From PRS1 sp965250265 (GTDB lineage Bacteria > Bacteroidota > Bacteroidia > Flavobacteriales > Flavobacteriaceae): a stretch of DNA of 64,000 bases. A program made the position numbers and the translations under genes. Below are positions 16,597 through 25,246 of the stretch, one piece after another. The DNA is taken from NCBI GenBank assembly GCA_965250265.1, contig CBDFNO010000013.1:310001-374000 (forward strand), in the 5' to 3' direction. The notes under the pieces were generated by a model. It was not told the origin of the DNA. It was given only the letters and a program-made list of their open reading frames with translations, and searched no databases. Every line of letters begins with the position of its first letter. The stretch's first letter is position 1.

Positions 16597-18679
16597 TTAC
16601 TAGTTCTTTAAATCTATAAGCCTCAATTGTTTCAAAAAAGGCTTTAGCTTGATGTATATATGTTTTTGCAAAATCAGGATTTGGTTGATTTTTATTTATT
16701 TGATACACTAATTCTCCAAAAGACGTTTGGAGCGTAATTTTTTGAGTTTCAATAAAAATTTCATCAAATGACCTTATTATTGACGCCTGTGTATTTGTCT
16801 TTTTGTCTTCTGTTAGCAACAATGCTTTTGCTCCATTTACAAATGCTGCGTATGCTTGATAAATGGCATCTGCCCATTTATTATTTAAATAAGCATCTTC
16901 GGCCAGATCTAATTTTTCCTTAGCTTCCAGCAATAATGTTGCTACTAAATCTATGACGACTCCAGCACATTCACCTACACCTACTGCTTTTACAAATGGA
17001 TTGGTTGTTCCCCAATCTATATAATCATCTTCAGTTAAATTATTTGTATTGGTAAGTGGCTTTAATAAATCGTAAAAATATTTTTCTCCTTTAATATCGT
17101 AATATTTTAAAAATGAATTATTATGTGCATTTGCTTTAAAATCATTCAACAACAATCGTAAAGCATCAGGACCTCTTTTAGATGGTATTTTAATTACTTT
17201 ATCAGAAAACCGTCCTTTTCCATTTCCTAAAACACCTCCTCCAAGTAAAATTTGCACAGCAGGAATCACCAATTTACCTATGTTAATAGACATACCTTGA
17301 AAGCCTATATGTGCCATATTGTGCTGTCCACAAGCATTCATACAACCACTAATTTTTATTGTGATTTCTTTATTATTAATATATCGTGGATACTCTTCTG
17401 TAAGCACTCGCTCAAGTTCTACAGCAATACCTGTACTACTGGCAATACCTAAATTACAGGTATCTGTGCCTGGACAAGCTGTAATATCTGCTGTTGAATT
17501 ATATCCTAATTCTGTAAATCCCAACACTTTTAATTCCTGGTAAAATAATGGTAGTAATTCTTCTTTTACATGTCGAATAAGAATATTTTGTCTTAAAGTA
17601 AAACGCAATTCGTCTGCTGCATAGTTCTTTATTAACCGCGCTAATTCTCTTGCTTTTTGAGTTGAAAAATCTCCCAGTCTTACTTTAATACCAATTGCAA
17701 AAAGTCCTTTTTGTTTTTGCTCAATTACATTTAATTCTTTCCATATTTTGAATGCCGTTAGATCTTCAATATCGATTTTTATATTTGAAACCTCTGGAAT
17801 TATAGGTTCGGCATCAAAATCGGCGGCATCAATAAAAACATCTTGTTGTGATAATGCTTTTTGTTCTTCATCAATGAGTTTTACAAAGTTTTCTAAACCA
17901 ATGTCTTTTATAAGAAATTTCATTCTAGCTTTTTGACGTCTTGTTCTTTCTCCATGACGATCAAAAATTCGTAATACACTTTCTATTACAGGAATTATTT
18001 TATGCGTACATAAAAATTCATATAACACATCTGCTTGTCTTGGCTGTGAACCTAAACCACCTCCAAGTAAAACTTTAAATCCTTTTTCGTTATTCTTGAT
18101 TTTTGGAATGAATCCTAAATCATGAATATAGCTCAATGCAGTATCAGAATTAGAAGAAGAAAAAGAAATTTTAAATTTCCTTCCCATTTCTTGGCAAACC
18201 GGATGTCTTAAGAAAAATTTAAAAACAGCATCTGCATAGGGTGTGACGTCAAAGGGTTCGTTTACATCTATTCCTGCAGTTGCGCTAGCTGTTACATTTC
18301 TAACTGTATTACCACATGCTTCACGTAATGTTACATCATCTTTTTCAAGTTGTGCCCATAATTCTGGTGTACGATCTAAACTCACATAATGAATTTGTAT
18401 ATCTTGTCTGGTTGTAATATGTAATTTACCAGTAGAATATTCGTCTGCAACGTCGGAAATTCTTAACAATTGATTACTTGTAACTTTACCATAAGGAAGT
18501 TTAATCCGAATCATTTGCACTCCAAATTGACGTTGACCATAAACACCTCGTGCTAATCGTAAGCTTCTAAATCGCTCTTCGTCAATATATCCATCTTTAA
18601 ATAGTCGAATTTTTTTCTCTAATTCAATGATGTCTTTTTCAACAACTGGGTTTTCTATTTCTGTTCTAAAACTTTGCAT
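16586..18679 (-). CDS. Ferredoxin-type sulfite (nitrite) reductase with C-terminal HEPN-like domain
   Basis: The product has 697 residues from ATG at 18679. An upstream in-frame ATG at 18712 lies inside cysH and adds only MWYPLSIVKQL. Two ferredoxin-like/siroheme repeats are present, with the Fe4S4-siroheme cysteines in ACPGTDTCNLGI and SGCMNACGQHNMAHIGFQG. After about residue 580 the protein continues for some 110 residues with LDLAEDAYLNNKWADAIYQAYAAFVNGAKALLL, a helical HEPN-like domain absent from classical SiR. Sulfite is the likely substrate because cysH is directly upstream, with two siroheme genes downstream. The electron donor is probably ferredoxin. Confidence 0.9.
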   Translation of the reverse strand: MQSFRTEIENPVVEKDIIELEKKIRLFKDGYIDEERFRSLRLARGVYGQRQFGVQMIRIKLPYGKVTSNQLLRISDVADEYSTGKLHITTRQDIQIHYVSLDRTPELWAQLEKDDVTLREACGNTVRNVTASATAGIDVNEPFDVTPYADAVFKFFLRHPVCQEMGRKFKISFSSSNSDTALSYIHDLGFIPKIKNNEKGFKVLLGGGLGSQPRQADVLYEFLCTHKIIPVIESVLRIFDRHGERTRRQKARMKFLIKDIGLENFVKLIDEEQKALSQQDVFIDAADFDAEPIIPEVSNIKIDIEDLTAFKIWKELNVIEQKQKGLFAIGIKVRLGDFSTQKARELARLIKNYAADELRFTLRQNILIRHVKEELLPLFYQELKVLGFTELGYNSTADITACPGTDTCNLGIASSTGIAVELERVLTEEYPRYINNKEITIKISGCMNACGQHNMAHIGFQGMSINIGKLVIPAVQILLGGGVLGNGKGRFSDKVIKIPSKRGPDALRLLLNDFKANAHNNSFLKYYDIKGEKYFYDLLKPLTNTNNLTEDDYIDWGTTNPFVKAVGVGECAGVVIDLVATLLLEAKEKLDLAEDAYLNNKWADAIYQAYAAFVNGAKALLLTEDKKTNTQASIIRSFDEIFIETQKITLQTSFGELVYQINKNQPNPDFAKTYIHQAKAFFETIEAYRFKELVNEV

Positions 18680-18690
18680 AAGTTGTTTAA

Positions 18691-19311
18691 CTATTGAAAG
18701 TGGATACCACATTCTCTATGTGATAATACTTTTGTTACATCAAAATAGGATTCATTTTTCGGTAAATTATTAGCTTCTACATAGTTATCTAAATCAGCAT
18801 CTGTCCAATAATAAAAAGGGCTAATTTTCAGAATTCCGTCTTTACTAAAACTTAGTATATCTTTAGAATCTCTATACTCATTTTGTCTTACCCTTATATT
18901 TGTAAACCACACTTTGGGCTGATGTTCGTTTAGGGCTCTTCTAAAAGGTTCTAGCTTTACAAGCTCAGTAAACTCTTCATGTTTAGGGTTTGTAACCTCA
19001 GGCAATCCAATTGTAGATTCAATAAATGCTTTACTTTGAAGCGGTACATAAACATTAATATTTAATTGGTAGCTATCAATTATATTAATAGCATGGTTAT
19101 AAGTTTTAGGTGTGTTATAACCAGTGTCGCACCAAATAACATTTATGTTTTTATCCTTACGAAAGAAAGTGCTTAAAAGTACTGCCGAATAAATACCAAA
19201 GCTAGTTGTTACAATTCTCTTTTCAGATAATGGCAATGCCCATTCTATAATTTCTTCAGGAGTTTTATACCTTAATTCTTTATTTAATGCTTCTAAATTT
19301 AAATTTATCAT
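18691..19311 (-). CDS. cysH: Phosphoadenosine/adenosine phosphosulfate reductase
   Basis: This 206-residue protein of the PAPS/APS reductase family has VTTSFGIYSAVLLSTFF (the SxG substrate loop), VIWCDTGYNTPKTY, RVRQNEYRDS, and the C-terminal catalytic ECGIH motif (HRECGIHFQ). It reduces activated sulfate to sulfite with thioredoxin. The extra cysteine pairs that mark iron-sulfur APS reductases are not seen, which favours the PAPS type. It is first in the unit cysH-sir-cobA-met8, preceded by a good promoter with an inverted repeat around it and by an Rrf2 regulator gene. Confidence 0.92.
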   Translation of the reverse strand: MINLNLEALNKELRYKTPEEIIEWALPLSEKRIVTTSFGIYSAVLLSTFFRKDKNINVIWCDTGYNTPKTYNHAINIIDSYQLNINVYVPLQSKAFIESTIGLPEVTNPKHEEFTELVKLEPFRRALNEHQPKVWFTNIRVRQNEYRDSKDILSFSKDGILKISPFYYWTDADLDNYVEANNLPKNESYFDVTKVLSHRECGIHFQ

Positions 19312-19372
19312 TTTCTCCGTTTTATAGTATTCTATTAACTCTTCAAAATTATTTCTAATTCTTATATTTACT

Positions 19373-19432
19373 ATTATCCTATCGGTTAACTAGATTAATC
19401 TACAAATATATTCTAATTATTGGATAATCAAA
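19373..19432 (-). promoter_or_regulatory. cysH promoter with inverted repeat
   Basis: On the minus strand TTTG (19432-19429), 18 bases, and TATATTTG (19410-19403) match the Bacteroidota promoter consensus. ATTATCC lies in the spacer (19428-19422) and its complement GGATAAT lies just past the expected start point (19379-19373). A repressor holding both halves would block the promoter. The Rrf2 protein encoded just upstream is the obvious candidate. Confidence 0.6.
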
Positions 19433-19447
19433 TAGTTTACAGTTGTT

Positions 19448-19858
19448 TTATGAAATTAAATCGGCTAAAGACTTATTATTAAAAATATTAAGTGTGCTAT
19501 CTCTTACTTCTATCATCAAATTGTGAACTGCACAAACATTTTCATCTGGGCAATCATCACATTTCTCATAATAGTTTAAACTCACACAGGACACCATTGC
19601 AATAGGTCCTTCTAATATTCTCATTAACGCAGACATTTTAATATCTTCTGGGCTTTTCAAAAGATAGTAACCACCACCTTTTCCTTTTTTAGAGCCTAGA
19701 AACCCGCTTTTACGAAGCGTTAGTAAAATGCTTTCCAAATATTTTTGAGAAATCGATTCACTTTGTGCTATTATTGCAATTTGCACGGGTGTTTTGTCTT
19801 CTTGTCTTGCCATAAATGCAAGTGCCTTTAAGCCATATTTAGTTTTTTTGGAAAGCAT
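19448..19858 (-). CDS. Rrf2-family transcriptional regulator
   Basis: This is a 136-residue Rrf2 protein. The winged helix-turn-helix covers about residues 1-75 (MLSKKTKYGLKALAFMA, ISQKYLESILLTLRKSGFL, GKGGGYYL). The C-terminal part has four cysteines in VSCVSLNYYEKCDDCPDENVC, resembling the Fe-S loop of IscR, though spacing differs and a cysteine-sensing role like CymR is equally possible. It lies between metX-metZ and cysH-sir on the same strand. It probably controls sulfur assimilation through the inverted repeat at the cysH promoter. Confidence 0.9.
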   Translation of the reverse strand: MLSKKTKYGLKALAFMARQEDKTPVQIAIIAQSESISQKYLESILLTLRKSGFLGSKKGKGGGYYLLKSPEDIKMSALMRILEGPIAMVSCVSLNYYEKCDDCPDENVCAVHNLMIEVRDSTLNIFNNKSLADLIS

Positions 19859-19876
19859 CTTGCAAAGATACTTATT

Positions 19877-21055
19877 TTAATATTCATTTAATGCTTGTTT
19901 TAAATCGTTAATAATATCATCTATATGTTCTAACCCAACAGAAACTCTAACCAAACCATCAGTTATACTCACTTCTAATCTATCTTCTAAAGACAATTTA
20001 CTATGTGTGGTAGATGCTGGATGTGTTACTATACTTCTTGTATCTCCTAAATTAGCTGAAAGCGAACATAATTGTATTGCATCCAAAAATTTACGTCCAG
20101 CTTCAACACCTCCTTTAATTTCAAAAGCAACAATATTGCCTCCTTGTCTCATCTGTTTTTTGGCAATTTCATATTGAGGATGGGACTTTAAAAAAGGGTA
20201 TTTAACCAAATTAACTTTTTCATGTTGTTCTAAATATTCTGCTACTTTCAGAGCATTTTCGCAATGTCTATCTACTCGAACCGAAAGTGTTTCCAAACTT
20301 TTAGATAAAATCCAGGCATTAAAAGGTGACAATGCAGGTCCTGTATTTCTTGAAAACAGATAAATCTCTCTAATTAAATCTGCTTTTCCTACAGTAACGC
20401 CTCCAAGAACTCTTCCTTGTCCATCTATTAACTTTGTTGCAGAATGAATTACTAAATCAGCTCCAAATTGAATAGGTCTTTGAAGATATGGTGTTGCAAA
20501 ACAATTGTCTATTATTAATAATAAATTATGTTTTTTTGCAATTTTTCCCAAATGCTCTAAATCCAAAATATCAACCGCAGGATTTGTTGGAGATTCTGCA
20601 TATAAAATTTTTGTGTTAGGCTGAATTAAATTTTCTATAGTATCAACTTCATTGACTTTAAAATAACTTGTAGTTATATTCCATTTTGGTAAAAACTTAG
20701 TAAATAATGTATGTGTTGAACCAAATACAGAACGACATGACACTATGTGATCTCCAGCATTTAGCAAAGCTCCAAATGTAGAAAAGATTGCTGCCATTCC
20801 TGTTGCAAATGCATAACCAGATTCGGCGCCTTCCATTGCAACAATTTTGTTTACAAACTCGGTTGTATTTGGGTTAGAAAAACGACTATATAAGTTTTTC
20901 TCTTTTTCTTCAGCAAAAGATGCTCTCATATCTTCAGCATCTTCAAAAACAAAACTCGAAGTAAGATACAATGGATTTGAATGCTCTAAAAATTGTGAAC
21001 GTTCTATTTGCGTACGAATAGCTTGTGTTTCAACATGTTTACTAATATTCTTCAT
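19877..21055 (-). CDS. metZ: O-succinyl/O-acetylhomoserine sulfhydrylase (trans-sulfuration family)
   Basis: This 392-residue Cys/Met metabolism PLP enzyme has LYSRFSNPNTTEF, the PLP-phosphate region YAFATGMAAIFSTF, IDNCFATPYLQRP, and the PLP lysine in HSATKLIDGQGRVLGGV. The GQGR stretch after the lysine is typical of MetZ-type enzymes that use sulfide directly. It makes homocysteine from acylated homoserine and the sulfide produced by the downstream sulfite reductase. It lies two bases after metX and 19 bases before the Rrf2 gene. Confidence 0.87.
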   Translation of the reverse strand: MKNISKHVETQAIRTQIERSQFLEHSNPLYLTSSFVFEDAEDMRASFAEEKEKNLYSRFSNPNTTEFVNKIVAMEGAESGYAFATGMAAIFSTFGALLNAGDHIVSCRSVFGSTHTLFTKFLPKWNITTSYFKVNEVDTIENLIQPNTKILYAESPTNPAVDILDLEHLGKIAKKHNLLLIIDNCFATPYLQRPIQFGADLVIHSATKLIDGQGRVLGGVTVGKADLIREIYLFSRNTGPALSPFNAWILSKSLETLSVRVDRHCENALKVAEYLEQHEKVNLVKYPFLKSHPQYEIAKKQMRQGGNIVAFEIKGGVEAGRKFLDAIQLCSLSANLGDTRSIVTHPASTTHSKLSLEDRLEVSITDGLVRVSVGLEHIDDIINDLKQALNEY

Positions 21056-21057
21056 TA

Positions 21058-22053
21058 TTATGCTGTTTCTTTTAATTTGTCTGTTTTTAATTGAAAAACA
21101 GGTTTAAGTAATTTTGACAACTGCTCATATTCAATTAAAAAACCATCATGTCCATGAATAGATTTAATTTCTCCAATACTTACATTATCCTTTACACTCT
21201 TTAAATCTACATATGTATTCCAGTTTTCTTCAGCTTTAAAAAATAAATCTGAATTAATTGTAATCATATAAATATGAGATTTTATTCTTGAAGCTACTTC
21301 TAAAAAATTATTTTTATTATGAGTAATATCAATTGTTCGAAGCACTTGATTCATCATTTTGTAAGCAGTCAACTGAAATCGTTTATTTAACACTTTCCCA
21401 TGATGATGTAACCAGCTTTCTACATTAAACAATTCTAGATCTTTTTTACTGCGTCCAAATTTTTGAGCTAAAGATTCTGGTGTTCTGTACAATGTCATTG
21501 CGTGGATTCTTGCATCAGACAATGGTTTACTAGAGTTGTTTAAAATATTATCTTGTATGTAACAATTTGCAATAAGCCAATCTGTAGATTTCCAATCTGC
21601 AGCAATAGGAATGACATGCTCGATTAAATCTGGTTTTAATGCTGCTAATTCCCAAGCAATTCCTCCTCCTATAGATCCTCCTATTACAGCAAAAAGTTGA
21701 TTAATTTTTAATTGCTTTAAGGCTAAAGCAAATATTTTAGCTATATCTCTAGTATTAAAATCTTTATAATTATCAATTAAATTTTCAGTATTACCATCAT
21801 AACCATTGCCAGGAATATTAAATGCCAATACTGCATAAAAATTGGTATCAATACATTTACCATCTCCAATCAAATCTTGCCACCAACCATTTAGACCACA
21901 TACATTAGAATTTCCTGTTAGTGCATGATTTACAAGTACAATAGGAGCTTCATCTATTTTTTTGCCAAATGTTTGATATGACAACTGAATAGATGAACGA
22001 CTCTCGCTTTCGGTTACATAATTATCAATATTTAAATATTGAAGCTCTTCCAT
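21058..22053 (-). CDS. metX: Homoserine O-acyltransferase (alpha/beta hydrolase)
   Basis: This 331-residue alpha/beta hydrolase has VLVNHALTGNSNVCG, the nucleophile elbow GGSIGGGIAWELA (Ser near residue 145), and C-terminal His in IHGHDGFLIEYEQ with an upstream Asp (TINSDLFF). It activates homoserine for direct sulfhydrylation. Whether acetyl or succinyl is transferred cannot be read safely from the sequence. It is the first gene after a SAM-I riboswitch with a clear terminator, so expression should fall when SAM is plentiful. Confidence 0.88.
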   Translation of the reverse strand: MEELQYLNIDNYVTESESRSSIQLSYQTFGKKIDEAPIVLVNHALTGNSNVCGLNGWWQDLIGDGKCIDTNFYAVLAFNIPGNGYDGNTENLIDNYKDFNTRDIAKIFALALKQLKINQLFAVIGGSIGGGIAWELAALKPDLIEHVIPIAADWKSTDWLIANCYIQDNILNNSSKPLSDARIHAMTLYRTPESLAQKFGRSKKDLELFNVESWLHHHGKVLNKRFQLTAYKMMNQVLRTIDITHNKNNFLEVASRIKSHIYMITINSDLFFKAEENWNTYVDLKSVKDNVSIGEIKSIHGHDGFLIEYEQLSKLLKPVFQLKTDKLKETA

Positions 22054-22120
22054 AGTTTTTAATAAAAATCAAATGCCAAATGCATCAAAATTGACGTACT
22101 TAATAGAATATGTTATAAAG

Positions 22121-22148
22121 AAAAAAAGAAATTACAGAAAGTAATTTC
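22121..22148 (-). terminator. Riboswitch-controlled terminator before metX
   Basis: GAAATTAC, loop TTTCT, GTAATTTC make a perfect 8-bp stem followed by TTTTTTTCTTT on the minus strand, directly after the SAM-I aptamer. This is the expression platform: terminator formed when SAM is bound. Confidence 0.88.
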
Positions 22149-22151
22149 GCT

Positions 22152-22273
22152 TGGTTATCTATCTTTAGATGCAGAAACAAGTTCAGCACAAAGTAGAATT
22201 TAGCACCTTCTTTACGAATAAAGGGTTGCTAAGGTTTCACAGGGTCTAATCCCTCCACCTTTCTTGATAACAT
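22152..22273 (-). promoter_or_regulatory. SAM-I (S-box) riboswitch upstream of metX
   Basis: The minus strand shows GTTATC (22271-22266), AAGAAAGGTGGAGGGA, GACCCTGTGAAACCTTAGCAACC, AAGGTGCTAAATTC and the closing GATAAC (22159-22154). The core matches the S-box consensus, and the copy is a close relative of the metH riboswitch at 14974-15097. It acts on metX-metZ and perhaps the regulator gene behind them. Confidence 0.96.
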
Positions 22274-22301
22274 TTCAATAAGTTTTTGAACTTTGTAAGT
22301 G

Positions 22302-22334
22302 CAAATATTCAGTCAGAAAAATTTAAAAACCAAA
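22302..22334 (-). promoter_or_regulatory. Promoter of the metX riboswitch transcript
   Basis: TTTG (22334-22331), 21 bases, then AATATTTG (22309-22302) on the minus strand: one mismatch to TAnnTTTG, about 30 bases before the aptamer. Confidence 0.5.
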
Positions 22335-22362
22335 TTTTTCTTTACTTTTTTTATTTTTTAAC

Positions 22363-23913
22363 TTACTGTTTAGATATTTTTTTCAAATATTTATCTCTAA
22401 TTATTTCACTAACAGCTTTATTATCAATCTTACTTTCCAACCAAGAAATAATGTCTAAATATAAGAAAGCTCTACTTTCGTAAGGATGATCTTCGTAGGT
22501 TTTAAGCTTCTTGAGAATTTTAATAAATGCTCCTTTTAATTCGTGAGGATAAATATCTCCAAGCCCTTTCAGAAATTTAATCATTTCCTTTTGCACTTCA
22601 TATAAGTCCTCCATTTTTATTAAAAACTTGTAAGTGCTTCTAATAAGTGAATCTAAATTATAATCTAATCCTGCTTCATAATGTGCCACTAAGTTTAGAA
22701 TGCGTGAGAAACACAATAAATCTTCACGCATTTGTAAAGATTTGTTGCTTATAATCTTGTCTAAATATTCAATACATTTCTTGTTCTCGCCAATTCCAAA
22801 ATATAAACTAGCGATTTTATAATAAAACACCATAACATGATGTTCATCAATTCTGCTTTTATGCTTATTTATACCCTCTAAAACTTGGTTCACTAGTGGT
22901 AGCCCTTCATGAAAAGCGCCTTCCATAAAGTGCAAATTGAATTTGTTGGTATATACATACAAGAATGTTAAACTTTCTACATTGTCATTTTTTGGAAACC
23001 ACTTTTCTCGAGTAACATTTTCAAAATTGGATAACGCAGTTTTAAATTTATCATGATGTCTTATAAAAAATAATGCTTCTAACAGATACTGATTGCCTCT
23101 TAAAAAAAATACAGGATTAAGCTTTATCATATCTGGATTTGCATAGAACAAATCCACCCATTTTTTTGAATATTTATAGCAAGACAAAAAATCCTGAATT
23201 AAAAAACTATACCACAAATAAGATTTATAAAGCCACAATCGTTCTCTAAATCCTAATTCATTAATATCATACTTCGGTAGTCTATCATTAAAATACTTTG
23301 TAACTCGTTTATATTCTTCATCGCTTTTTACATAACCTGTTTTTAAAAATAAACCATACAATTGAAGAGATAAATTAGACAGCTTACTTGCTAGTATATT
23401 TTGACGATTAAGTTCTTTAGTCTGAATAGTAAGTTCGTCGGCTCTGTTACTTATACTTCTTGTAATGTATTGAGATTCAATAACCTTTTCCAACTCAATA
23501 ATTTCATAGGCAATAATTTTTTCTTCATTAGCTATAGCAAGTATTTTAGCTTTATCCAATATTTTTAAACTTTGTTTATACAATCCTTTATGGTATAAAA
23601 TCGTGGCAAAATCTAATTGCTCTCTTATTTGAATTCTAATATTTTGATGTGAAGGGTTTAATCTTAAACTGATTAAAATTTGCTTATACAAATGCGCTTT
23701 TAGGTTAGATAATTGCTGCTTTTTCACAACCCCTTTTTTTAGAATAACAGTCTCGTCATACAAAGATAATTTTTCGAGAATATTAAAAAGCGTCAAAAAT
23801 TTCGAGTCTTCATTTACTCCCAAACGACCAACATAAAGTTTAAACTGTCTCTTTTCTGATTTAGACAGTGACTTAATTAGCACAAACAAATTATCTTTTT
23901 GCTCTTTAGTCAT
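22363..23913 (-). CDS. Uncharacterised helical-repeat (TPR-like) protein
   Basis: The product has 516 residues, with no signal peptide and no transmembrane segment. The N-terminus (MTKEQKDNLFVLIKSLSKSEKRQFKLYV) resembles a conserved Bacteroidota protein that I know only as hypothetical. The middle consists of helix pairs, for example LYKQSLKILDKAKILAIANEE and GIGENKKCIEYLDKIISNKS, as in TPR or other alpha-solenoid scaffolds. No catalytic motif is visible. It is transcribed towards the metX riboswitch but separated from it by about 30-90 bases including the metX promoter, so it is probably independent. Confidence 0.75.
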   Translation of the reverse strand: MTKEQKDNLFVLIKSLSKSEKRQFKLYVGRLGVNEDSKFLTLFNILEKLSLYDETVILKKGVVKKQQLSNLKAHLYKQILISLRLNPSHQNIRIQIREQLDFATILYHKGLYKQSLKILDKAKILAIANEEKIIAYEIIELEKVIESQYITRSISNRADELTIQTKELNRQNILASKLSNLSLQLYGLFLKTGYVKSDEEYKRVTKYFNDRLPKYDINELGFRERLWLYKSYLWYSFLIQDFLSCYKYSKKWVDLFYANPDMIKLNPVFFLRGNQYLLEALFFIRHHDKFKTALSNFENVTREKWFPKNDNVESLTFLYVYTNKFNLHFMEGAFHEGLPLVNQVLEGINKHKSRIDEHHVMVFYYKIASLYFGIGENKKCIEYLDKIISNKSLQMREDLLCFSRILNLVAHYEAGLDYNLDSLIRSTYKFLIKMEDLYEVQKEMIKFLKGLGDIYPHELKGAFIKILKKLKTYEDHPYESRAFLYLDIISWLESKIDNKAVSEIIRDKYLKKISKQ

Positions 23914-24059
23914 AGTTCAAAAATCATTTTAAGTTGTTGATTATAAGCATTTTATATATAATATTATTAGTTAAACATCGTAAAAATCTACTATTAAATT
24001 CTCTTTAGAGAAATCCAAAATATAAATTCGTATAACAATAAGAAAATATATTTAGATAA

Positions 24060-25235
24060 ATGTCTAATTCAAACATACAAATTTTTGACACTACTCTTCG
24101 TGATGGTGAGCAAGTTCCTGGCTGTAAATTAAACACCGAACAAAAATTAATCATTGCAAAACAGCTTGATAATCTTGGTGTTGATGTTATTGAAGCAGGA
24201 TTTCCAATTTCTAGTCCTGGTGATTTTAAATCGGTTGAGGAGATTTCTAAAATCGTAAAAAATGCAACTGTTTGTGGACTCACTAGATCGGTTCAAAATG
24301 ACATCAAAGTTGCTGCCGAGGCAATAAGGCATGCAAAGAAACCAAGAATTCATACAGGTATAGGAACATCTGAGTCTCATATAAAACATAAATTTAAATC
24401 CACACAAGAAGATATCCTAGAACGTGCTTTCGCAGCTGTAAAATATGCTAAATCTTTTGTTGAAGATGTTGAATTTTATGCTGAAGATGCCGGACGAACT
24501 GATAACGAATATTTAGCAAGAGTTTGCGAAGCCGCTATAAAAGCCGGCGCAACCGTTTTAAACATTCCAGATACAACAGGATATTGTTTGCCAAGTGAAT
24601 ATGGTGCCAAAATGAAATACCTAATGGAAAATGTAAAAGGTATAGAAAAAGCTATTTTATCATGTCATTGCCATAATGATTTAGGATTGGCGACAGCCAA
24701 TTCAATTGAAGGAGTTATAAATGGTGCTAGACAAATAGAATGTACTATAAATGGTATTGGTGAACGTGCTGGAAATACGGCTTTAGAAGAAGTAGTTATG
24801 GTGTTAAAACAACATCCTTATTTAAATCTAGAAACAAACATTGAAACATCAATGCTATATGGGATTAGCCAATTAGTATCAGACAGCATGGGGATTTATA
24901 CACAACCTAACAAAGCTATTGTTGGTGCTAATGCGTTTGCACATAGTTCTGGAATACATCAAGATGGTGTAATTAAACATCGAGAAACATACGAAATTAT
25001 TGACCCAAAGGATGTTGGTGTTACTGAATCTGCAATTGTTCTTACTGCCAGAAGCGGAAGAGCTGCTTTAGCTTATCGTGCAAAAAATGTTGGTTACGAA
25101 TTAACAAAACTTCAGTTGGATGAAGTTTATGCAAACTTCTTAACATTTGCTGACAGAAAGAAAGAAATCAATGATAATGATATTCATCAAATTATTGAAA
25201 CCAGTAAAGTGTATCACGAAATTATTTCAGCATAA
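24060..25235 (+). CDS. leuA: 2-isopropylmalate synthase (short form)
   Basis: This 391-residue homologue of the LeuA catalytic barrel has DTTLRDGEQVPG near the start, EAGFPISSPGD, HCHNDLGLATANS (metal-binding HxH), NGIGERAGNTALEEV and HSSGIHQDG. The C-terminal allosteric domain of E. coli-type LeuA (about 520 residues) is missing, as in many Bacteroidota enzymes, so classical leucine feedback may be absent. leuB follows after 11 bases. leuC and leuD, which often stand beside leuA, are not in this window. The 146-base upstream gap holds no leader peptide that I can find. Confidence 0.9.
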   Translation: MSNSNIQIFDTTLRDGEQVPGCKLNTEQKLIIAKQLDNLGVDVIEAGFPISSPGDFKSVEEISKIVKNATVCGLTRSVQNDIKVAAEAIRHAKKPRIHTGIGTSESHIKHKFKSTQEDILERAFAAVKYAKSFVEDVEFYAEDAGRTDNEYLARVCEAAIKAGATVLNIPDTTGYCLPSEYGAKMKYLMENVKGIEKAILSCHCHNDLGLATANSIEGVINGARQIECTINGIGERAGNTALEEVVMVLKQHPYLNLETNIETSMLYGISQLVSDSMGIYTQPNKAIVGANAFAHSSGIHQDGVIKHRETYEIIDPKDVGVTESAIVLTARSGRAALAYRAKNVGYELTKLQLDEVYANFLTFADRKKEINDNDIHQIIETSKVYHEIISA

Positions 25236-25246
25236 TAATATAAAAA

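Noticed and set aside
23914..24059. Leader peptide before leuA
   Set aside because: No ATG frame with leucine codons and no good terminator in the 146-base gap; TTCTC-TTTA-GAGAA is only a 5-bp stem.
24005..24407. Minus-strand frames opposite leuA
   Set aside because: The leuA frame is fully conserved here; the opposite translations look random.
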